Position numbers and translations under genes: made by a program. From the NCBI GenBank assembly GCA_018062165.1, contig JAGOSU010000041.1, positions 1 through 5,584 of the forward strand: DNA of 5,584 nt. The letters are read 5' to 3'. The stretch is from Minisyncoccota bacterium. Its GTDB lineage: Bacteria > Patescibacteriota > Minisyncoccia > Phycocordibacterales > Phycocordibacteraceae. The notes beneath the pieces were generated by a model, which saw nothing but the letters and a program-made list of their open reading frames with translations, was not told where the DNA came from and did not search any database. Position 1 is the first letter of the stretch. Every line of letters begins with the position of its first letter. Below are positions 1-4,887 of the stretch, piece by piece.

Positions 1-14
1 TAAGTATATACCCG

Positions 15-23
15 TGCTATAGT
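15..23 (+). promoter_or_regulatory. Putative extended -10 promoter for the metK leader
   Basis: A TGC-TATAGT element fits an extended -10 box (TGn followed by a one-mismatch TATAAT). It would start transcription near position 30, a few bases before the 5' flank of the riboswitch. The matching -35 region would lie off the left edge of the window and cannot be checked. A second AT-rich candidate, TATATA at 5-10, is less attractive because it lacks the TG extension. The placement is an inference from motif and position. Confidence 0.45.
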
Positions 24-42
24 CGCAAACGGAAGCAATTAT

Positions 43-140
43 TACGTATCAAGAGCGCGACGAGGGATTCTGGCCCTATGACTCGCCGGCAACCTGCCAC
101 AAGCAAGGTGCCTCCAGCCCCGAACGGGGGACGATGCTTA
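43..140 (+). ncRNA. SAM-I-type (S-box) riboswitch aptamer upstream of metK
   Basis: This cis-acting leader RNA should bind S-adenosylmethionine and repress metK, whose product makes SAM. The conserved S-box core is visible: TATCAAGAG at 47-55, GAGGGA at 62-67, TGGCCCTATGA at 71-81, CCGGCAACC at 86-94 and AGGTGCC at 106-112. The helices can be traced by hand. P1 pairs 46-50 with 133-137. P2a pairs 57-60 with 83-86 and P2b pairs 64-66 with 74-76, with a kink-turn-like GA/TATGA between them. P3 pairs 88-97 with 103-112. P4 pairs 118-121 with 126-129 around a four-base loop. The diagnostic pseudoknot is present, with CTGG (70-73) in the P2 loop facing CCAG (114-117) after P3. P4 is short and lies inside P1, which favours SAM-I over SAM-IV, although a SAM-I/IV variant is possible. 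Confidence 0.94.
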
Positions 141-149
141 CCACACTCA

Positions 150-174
150 TCCCGCTACGGCGGGACTTTTATTT
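150..174 (+). terminator. Putative riboswitch-controlled intrinsic terminator in the metK leader
   Basis: TCCCGC (150-155) pairs perfectly with GCGGGA (160-165) around TACG, giving a C(UACG)G loop of the very stable UNCG class. It is followed by CTTTTATTT (166-174). It lies ten bases after the riboswitch P1 3' strand and nine before the metK ATG, which is where a SAM-I expression platform belongs. The U tract is interrupted and the stem has only 6 bp, so termination may be partial. I found no strong antiterminator. The best competitors are GGGAT (64-68) or GGGA (128-131) pairing with the stem's 5' side. Confidence 0.6.
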
Positions 175-182
175 AATCCACC

Positions 183-1235
183 ATGTTCCATACCCTTACC
201 CACTACACTACTGAAAGCGTTACCTCCGGACACCCGGACAAAGTCTGTGACCAGATGTCAGATGCCATTCTCGACGCCTGTCTTGCGGGCGACCCGAGCT
301 CCCGCGTTGCGGTAGAGACCTTCGGCAGTCACGGCACCTTGATGATTGGAGGAGAAATCACCAGCAAGGCTATCCCCGACTGCGAAGCTATCGCACGAAA
401 GGTATACGCAGACATCGGCTACACCGAGAACCTCGAAGTCCTCTCTCGTGTGGTCGCACAGTCCCCTGACATTGCGATGGGTGTAGACACCGGAGGCGCT
501 GGCGACCAGGGCATCATGTACGGCTACGCAACGGACGAAACTCCTGAGTTCCTTCCGCTTGGTGTCGTGCTCTCGCACGCACTTGCCCGAAGGCTCGAGA
601 AGCTCCGCCGTGATGGCGCGCTCCCCTACCTGCGCCCAGACGGTAAGACCCAGGTAACCATCAAGGATGGAAAGGTCATCACTGCACTTACCTCCACCCA
701 GCACGCAGAAGACGCAGACCTCGAGGACATCCGGAAGGACCTCATCGAGCACCTCTTCACCCCAATCCTCGGCAGCACTGAGGGAGTGGAGATACTCGTG
801 AACCCTACCGGACGCTTCGTACAGGGCGGTTTTGAGGCAGATGCGGGCCTCACAGGCAGGAAGATTATGGTGGACACCTATGGTGGTCTCCTCCCACACG
901 GAGGCGGCTGTTTCTCCGGAAAAGACTCCACCAAGGTGGACCGCTCCGCAGCCTATATGTGCCGCTTTGTCGCAAAGAACCTCGTAGCCAACGGACACGC
1001 AAAGAAGGCCCTCGTCTCGGTGGCCTACGCCATCGGACGCGTGGACCCAGTCATGGTGGAAGCATTCGATGACCAGGGAAACAACCTCTCTGACATCGTG
1101 AACAAGAACTTCGACTTCCGCCCACGAGAAATCGAGAAGCGCCTTGGACTGCGCCGTCCTATCTTCCAAGAGACCGCTGCCTACGGACACTTCGGTGTTG
1201 AAGGGCGGCCTTGGGAAGCAATAGAAAAGATTTAA
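183..1235 (+). CDS. metK: S-adenosylmethionine synthetase (methionine adenosyltransferase)
   Basis: This cytoplasmic enzyme makes SAM from ATP and methionine, releasing phosphate and pyrophosphate. The 350-residue protein carries the family signatures in order: GHPDK at 16-20 (His17, Asp19 and Lys20 of the active site), GGEIT at 56-60, QSPDI at 93-97, GAGDQG at 105-110, STQH near 170, NPTGRFV near 207, HGGG at 239-242 running into FSGKD (244-248) and KVDRSAAY, and ETAAYGHFG near the C terminus. No catalytic motif is missing. It is about 35 residues shorter than E. coli MetK (384), mainly through losses before QSPDI, in the gating loop just before GAGDQG, and at the C terminus. The ATG at 183 fits the family N terminus and no other start is plausible. 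There is no recognisable Shine-Dalgarno (AATCCACC precedes the ATG). A SAM riboswitch lies directly upstream, so product feedback is expected. Confidence 0.98.
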   Translation: MFHTLTHYTTESVTSGHPDKVCDQMSDAILDACLAGDPSSRVAVETFGSHGTLMIGGEITSKAIPDCEAIARKVYADIGYTENLEVLSRVVAQSPDIAMGVDTGGAGDQGIMYGYATDETPEFLPLGVVLSHALARRLEKLRRDGALPYLRPDGKTQVTIKDGKVITALTSTQHAEDADLEDIRKDLIEHLFTPILGSTEGVEILVNPTGRFVQGGFEADAGLTGRKIMVDTYGGLLPHGGGCFSGKDSTKVDRSAAYMCRFVAKNLVANGHAKKALVSVAYAIGRVDPVMVEAFDDQGNNLSDIVNKNFDFRPREIEKRLGLRRPIFQETAAYGHFGVEGRPWEAIEKI

Positions 1236-1266
1236 ACAAAAAGCCCGGCAGTGCCGGGTTTTTTTA
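1236..1266. terminator. Bidirectional intrinsic terminator between convergent metK and the HIT gene
   Basis: CCCGGC (1244-1249) pairs with GCCGGG (1253-1258) around a three-base loop. It has a run of A on the left (1237-1242, one C inside) and seven T on the right (1259-1265). Reading rightwards, the T run terminates metK one base after its stop codon region begins. Reading leftwards, the A run becomes CTTTTTGTTT and terminates the minus-strand operon. The TAA stop of the HIT gene (1264-1266) is embedded in the T run, so the terminator and the coding end share bases. Confidence 0.92.
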
Positions 1267-1614
1267 ATACTTGTACTTGGCAGTAATCAAATGCAGATGC
1301 CAGTGCCCTGGAATGGAGCGCTGCCGATTCACGGGCTCGATAAAGAACTCATAGGTGGACTGCATGTAGGTCTCCTTGATTTCCTCGTATTCCTTCTGCT
1401 CGCTCTCGGAGAGCTCCGCAGTGTGACGCTTCGGGAGAATCATGTGATGCACGTCTGCAACAAGGTCGTACGGAAACTGGTTCTCAACAATCCTCCACTC
1501 GTTAAACTCCTTCACCGAAGGAATGGTGCAGAGCACACACCCCTCGAGCAGGTGTCCTTCCTTCTTGACCTTGGTGTACGCAGCTTCTGTCTCTGGCGTA
1601 CGTAGAGTACCCAT
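1264..1614 (-). CDS. HIT-domain (histidine triad) protein, putative nucleotide hydrolase or transferase
   Basis: This 116-residue protein matches the histidine triad fold. The diagnostic H-x-H-x-H motif is at 104-108 (HWHLHLI), with His106 the expected nucleophile-type histidine. The N-terminal half has Cys26-x2-Cys29, like the zinc-binding CxxC of bacterial HIT proteins, followed by ENQFPYD (44-50) and HHMILPKRH (56-64), the usual strand before the catalytic half. Family members split nucleoside phosphoramidates or dinucleoside polyphosphates, or transfer nucleotides. The substrate cannot be read from this sequence. The chain ends eight residues after the triad, so the C-terminal tail is short. 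It starts 5 nt after the pyrG stop, with AGGG 11 nt upstream of the ATG as a weak ribosome site. It is therefore the probable last gene of the prfB-ftsE-ftsX-pyrG operon. The HIT assignment is firm, the function is not. Confidence 0.86.
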   Translation of the reverse strand: MGTLRTPETEAAYTKVKKEGHLLEGCVLCTIPSVKEFNEWRIVENQFPYDLVADVHHMILPKRHTAELSESEQKEYEEIKETYMQSTYEFFIEPVNRQRSIPGHWHLHLITAKYKY

Positions 1615-1619
1615 AGAAA

Positions 1620-3263
1620 CTACTTCCCTGCGCGCTTCTTTGCAGCCTTCAAGAACTCAGTAAACAAAGGATGCGGAGCAAGCGGACGTGCCTGGAGCTC
1701 TGGGTGGAACTGCGTGCCAAGGAAGAATGGGTGCACGTCACGTGGGAGCTCTGCAATTTCCATGAGTACGCCATCTGGAGACTTACCGGAGAAGACAACG
1801 CCTGCGTCTTCAAGCTGCTTGATGTACTCAGGGTTCACCTCGTAGCGGTGGCGGTGACGCTCCTCTACCTTATCTGTGCCATAAGCCTCGCGTGCAATCG
1901 TGCCCTTACCAAGCTCTGCCACATAACTCCCCAGACGCATGGTGCCTCCGTAGTCAGCGGTTGCAATGATGTCCTTCTGCTCAGGCATCACATCAATGAT
2001 TGGGTGTGGGCACACAGGATTAATCTCCACCGTGTGTGCGCCTTCAAGTCCTATCTTGTGGCGAGCAATCTCCACCATCGCAAGCTGCATACCGTAGCAA
2101 AGGCCAAAGTACGGCACCTTGTTTTCACGTGCGTACTTAATGGTATTAATTTTCCCTTCAATACCCGTCTCCCCAAATCCTCCTGGAACAATGATGCCGT
2201 CGTACTGAGCGAGGCGCTCAAGGTTCTCTCCATTCTGGAAGTCCTTGGCGTTAATCCAATCAATCTTTGCGGTAACCCCAACCTCTGCAGCAGAGAACTT
2301 AATACCCTCAATCACTGAAAGATATGCATCGGAGAGGATGTAATCTCCTGTATCAAAATACTTACCGACGATACCAATGGTAATCTCAGGGCCTCCAGCA
2401 GAAACACGAGCAACAAACTTCTCCCACTCCTTAAGGTCAGTAGAGCTGCGCTTCAAACCAAGCTGGTCAGTCAAAATATCGCCCAGGTTATCCTTCTCAA
2501 AGTTAAGCGGCACGTCATAGATAGAATTCACATCAGGAGCAGAAATGATGTGCTCGGGACGCACGTTGGTTGAAATCGCAATCTTCTCCTTGCGCTTCTC
2601 ATCGATGCGCTCCTTGGAGCGAGCGATGATGAAGTCTGGCTGCACTCCGTACGCGTTGAGTTCACGAACTGCGCTCTGCGTCGGCTTGGTCTTCATCTCA
2701 CCAAGAGTCGATGGCACCGGAAGGTAGGACACCATTACAAAGAGCACGTCCTCTGGGTAGTGCATCTTAAGAACGCGCGCTGCTTCAATGTAGAGGGCGT
2801 TCTGGAAGTCCCCTACCGTCCCACCAATCTCAATAACTGACACCTGACTTCCATTGTGTGCTGCGGCTCCCTCAATGCGGCGAAGAATCTCATCACGCAC
2901 ATGAGGAATTGCTTCCACACACTTACCCCCGTACTTCAAAGCACGCTCTGCTTCAATGACTGACTTGTAGACCATGCCCGAAGTCATGTAGTCCTCAGGA
3001 CCAAGATCGCGACCGAGGAAGCGCTCGTAGTTGCCCATGTCCTGGTCAGTCTCGAGACCAGAGCGCAAGACGAACACCTCACCGTGCTCGGTAGGGTTCA
3101 TGGTACCTGCGTCCACGTTCAAGTACGGATCAATCTTAACGAGGTTCACCTTGTACCCGCGCTGCTTAAGGATGAGACCAATAGAGGAAGAGGCGATGCC
3201 CTTACCGACGCCGCTCATCACACCGCCTATTACGAATATGTATTTGTGTCCTTTGGTTGCCAT
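1620..3263 (-). CDS. pyrG: CTP synthase (glutamine-hydrolysing)
   Basis: PyrG aminates UTP to CTP using ATP and glutamine, the last step of de novo pyrimidine nucleotide synthesis. The 547-residue protein has the usual two parts. The synthetase domain (about 1-265) has the P-loop-like GGVMSGVGKG (13-22), HGEVF, ETDQDMGNYERF, EIGGTVGD ending at 152, and KTKPTQ. The class I glutamine amidotransferase domain (about 285-547) has PGGFG near 363, nucleophile Cys389 in GLCYGMQ, and His520/Glu522 in QFHPE. The frame is open for 11 further codons upstream (to 3296), but the ATG at 3263 gives the family N terminus, avoids a long overlap with ftsX and has AGGA nine bases upstream. Two regulatory positions differ from most CTP synthases: Gln154 where Glu is usual (GDFQ for GDIE) and Thr366 where Arg is usual (GETGIEG for GxRGxEG). 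It sits 4 nt after ftsX and 5 nt before the HIT gene. Confidence 0.98.
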   Translation of the reverse strand: MATKGHKYIFVIGGVMSGVGKGIASSSIGLILKQRGYKVNLVKIDPYLNVDAGTMNPTEHGEVFVLRSGLETDQDMGNYERFLGRDLGPEDYMTSGMVYKSVIEAERALKYGGKCVEAIPHVRDEILRRIEGAAAHNGSQVSVIEIGGTVGDFQNALYIEAARVLKMHYPEDVLFVMVSYLPVPSTLGEMKTKPTQSAVRELNAYGVQPDFIIARSKERIDEKRKEKIAISTNVRPEHIISAPDVNSIYDVPLNFEKDNLGDILTDQLGLKRSSTDLKEWEKFVARVSAGGPEITIGIVGKYFDTGDYILSDAYLSVIEGIKFSAAEVGVTAKIDWINAKDFQNGENLERLAQYDGIIVPGGFGETGIEGKINTIKYARENKVPYFGLCYGMQLAMVEIARHKIGLEGAHTVEINPVCPHPIIDVMPEQKDIIATADYGGTMRLGSYVAELGKGTIAREAYGTDKVEERHRHRYEVNPEYIKQLEDAGVVFSGKSPDGVLMEIAELPRDVHPFFLGTQFHPELQARPLAPHPLFTEFLKAAKKRAGK

Positions 3264-3267
3264 ACGC

Positions 3268-4194
3268 TTACGTCCTGAGGTACTTACGCACTGCAAACCA
3301 ACTTGCTATACCACTTAAGAGTACACCTCCACCCACGAGGATAAGGAAGATGCGTGGGAACTGACCTACATAGTAGTTAAAGAGGTTGAAGCCGCCGAGC
3401 CATCCGCTCGCAGTCTCGCCCACATACCAGGCAATAGGATAGAAGAGAACAAGCGTAATAGCCGCTGCAAGGAGACCTGCCATAACACCGGCGACGATGA
3501 AGGGACCACGAATATACATGTTTGAGGCACCCACAAGCCGCATGACGGAAATCTCATCGCGTGCGGTGTAGATAGCGAGCCTGATGGTCGCAAAGGCGAT
3601 GACCGCTGAGGCGAGCGCAAAGAGAAGCACGATAATTGCCCCTGCCCCTTCGGTAGCCCTAATAGCTGAGGTAAGGCGGTCAATCACCACTTTGTTCTGG
3701 AAGTAGTTGATGCGGTCGATGACGCTTGAACTTCCTCCGGCGGTTCCCTCCTCGTTTGAGAGGAAGTTCACAATACCCTCGTACTGGCCTGGATCTTTTG
3801 CCTTCACCGCAAGCGAGGCGCCGAGCGGGTTCTCCCCGAGCTCCTCAAGTGCCTGGAGTGTGAGCTGATCATCAGCGTGACGCTCACGGAACTCAGAAAG
3901 CGCCTGGTCACGAGAGGTGTAGGTCACCACCGATACCTCAGGAAGCGCAGCAAGCTGGTCACGCACCAAGAGAATCTCCGGTTCAGTGGCAGTCGTTTGG
4001 AAATAGATGTTCACGTCCACTTTGTCTTCAATCGCCATCAAGGTGTGCGAGAGAATTGCGGAGACAAAGATCAAGAACCCAATAATCATGAGGGTGACCG
4101 TCATGATGAGTACGGTTGCGAAGGAGACGGAGCCACTACGAACGAAATTCTTCGCTCCTCCCGTTATCATCCTTCTCATCATTGTGAAGTTCAT
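3268..4194 (-). CDS. ftsX: Cell division protein FtsX (ABC-transporter-like membrane subunit)
   Basis: FtsX pairs with the ATPase FtsE in the cytoplasmic membrane and, in studied bacteria, transmits ATP hydrolysis to peptidoglycan hydrolases at division or elongation sites. The 308-residue protein has the family layout: a short cytoplasmic N terminus, TM1 at about 23-48, a large extracytoplasmic domain (about 49-182), then TM2 (184-208), TM3 (231-258) and TM4 (281-302). Between TM2 and TM3 is the conserved cytoplasmic segment RDEISVMRLVGAS (212-224), the expected contact with FtsE. The extracytoplasmic loop is where hydrolase activators dock, and its sequence is not diagnostic of a partner. 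No hydrolase gene is in the window. The ATG at 4194 follows the ftsE stop by 3 nt with no clear Shine-Dalgarno, so coupled translation is likely. In-frame ATGs at codons 5, 6 and 9 are possible alternatives. Confidence 0.96.
   Translation of the reverse strand: MNFTMMRRMITGGAKNFVRSGSVSFATVLIMTVTLMIIGFLIFVSAILSHTLMAIEDKVDVNIYFQTTATEPEILLVRDQLAALPEVSVVTYTSRDQALSEFRERHADDQLTLQALEELGENPLGASLAVKAKDPGQYEGIVNFLSNEEGTAGGSSSVIDRINYFQNKVVIDRLTSAIRATEGAGAIIVLLFALASAVIAFATIRLAIYTARDEISVMRLVGASNMYIRGPFIVAGVMAGLLAAAITLVLFYPIAWYVGETASGWLGGFNLFNYYVGQFPRIFLILVGGGVLLSGIASWFAVRKYLRT
3273..3276 (-). promoter_or_regulatory. Ribosome binding site of pyrG inside the ftsX 3' end
   Basis: On the minus strand AGGA lies nine bases before the ATG at 3263. 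It is read by ftsX as part of its last Leu-Arg-Thr codons (CTC AGG ACG). It supports the pyrG start at 3263 over the in-frame ATG at 3296, and it suggests that ribosomes finishing ftsX help start pyrG. Confidence 0.7.
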
Positions 4195-4197
4195 AGT

Positions 4198-4878
4198 CTA
4201 GAGAATGTAGTGGCCATTAGGATCATCACGCACGACGCGGCCCTTCTCCATCGTGATGACGCGCTTCTTCATCGCATCAACCACTCCCTTGTTGTGCGTA
4301 GTAAGGATGATGGTGGTACCGAGCTCGTTAATCTTTTTCAGAATCTCCATAATCTCAAACGTATTCACTGGGTCGAGGTTACCCGTTGGCTCGTCCGCGA
4401 TGATGACATCAGGTTGATTCACAATGGCGCGACCAATGGCTACGCGCTGCTGCTCACCGCCCGACATCTGCCACGGGAAATGCTCTGCCTTATCACTCAA
4501 ATCAACGAGGTCGAGGATGTACGGAACATCAGATTCAATCTCATCATCAGGGCGACCTGCGGCCTCCATCGCAAAGGCGATGTTCTCGTACGCAGTCTTA
4601 TTAGGAATGAGGCGGAAGTCCTGGAACACGGTACCGAGCTTGCGGCGGTAGTGGTGGAGCGAGGTCGAGGGGAGTGTGTGAATGTCCACTGACTCAAAGA
4701 ACACCGAGCCACTTGAGGGCTTCAACTCCGCAAGCAGGGTCTTCACGAGTGTGGTCTTCCCTGCACCTGACTGACCGACGATGGAAACGAACTCTTTAGG
4801 ATTGATGGTGAGGGTCACTTCTTCGAGCGCGGGAGTTCCGTCTCGATACTCTTTCGTCACATTGTCGAAGTAGATCAT
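4198..4878 (-). CDS. ftsE: Cell division ATP-binding protein FtsE
   Basis: FtsE is the cytoplasmic ATPase of the FtsEX complex. This 226-residue protein is a complete ABC nucleotide-binding domain. Walker A is GQSGAGKTT (35-43), the Q-loop is Gln86 in VFQDFRL, the signature is MSGGEQ (138-143), Walker B is VIIADE (158-163) followed by PTGNLDP as the D-loop, and the switch is His195 in TTHN. VFQDFRL and the IGRAI after the signature are typical of FtsE rather than of other small ABC exporters, and the adjacent ftsX settles the identity. The start follows the prfB stop by 9 nt. The nearest purine-rich site, GAGG at 4896-4899, is 17 nt away and poorly spaced, so coupling to prfB translation is probable. 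No upstream start is possible because the prfB TAG is in the same frame three codons before. Confidence 0.97.
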   Translation of the reverse strand: MIYFDNVTKEYRDGTPALEEVTLTINPKEFVSIVGQSGAGKTTLVKTLLAELKPSSGSVFFESVDIHTLPSTSLHHYRRKLGTVFQDFRLIPNKTAYENIAFAMEAAGRPDDEIESDVPYILDLVDLSDKAEHFPWQMSGGEQQRVAIGRAIVNQPDVIIADEPTGNLDPVNTFEIMEILKKINELGTTIILTTHNKGVVDAMKKRVITMEKGRVVRDDPNGHYIL

Positions 4879-4887
4879 ATAACCGAG

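Noticed and set aside
43..140. Reading the metK leader as a SAM-II, SAM-III (SMK box) or T-box element
   Set aside because: The four-way S-box core with its kink-turn bases and P2-loop pseudoknot is present, and T-box or SMK signatures are not.
150..165. GGCGGGA as a Shine-Dalgarno for metK
   Set aside because: It is about 17 nt from the ATG and does not match the AGGAGG core. It is better explained as the 3' side of the hairpin.
258..1190. A 310-codon open frame antisense to metK
   Set aside because: It lies wholly within metK on the opposite strand. Its translation shows no recognisable domain, while metK is conserved along its full length. Codon bias that keeps stops out of the antisense frame explains it.
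1671..2318. A 215-codon plus-strand open frame inside pyrG
   Set aside because: It is antisense to the conserved glutaminase domain of pyrG, with no ribosome site and no domain.
3264..3296. Extended N terminus of pyrG starting at 3296
   Set aside because: The extra 11 residues are not family-like and would overlap ftsX. The ATG at 3263 has a well-spaced AGGA and the expected N terminus.
3877..4692. A 271-codon plus-strand open frame across the ftsX/ftsE junction
   Set aside because: It is antisense to two strongly supported genes and its protein is rich in His, Arg and Asn with no family features. It is a shadow frame.
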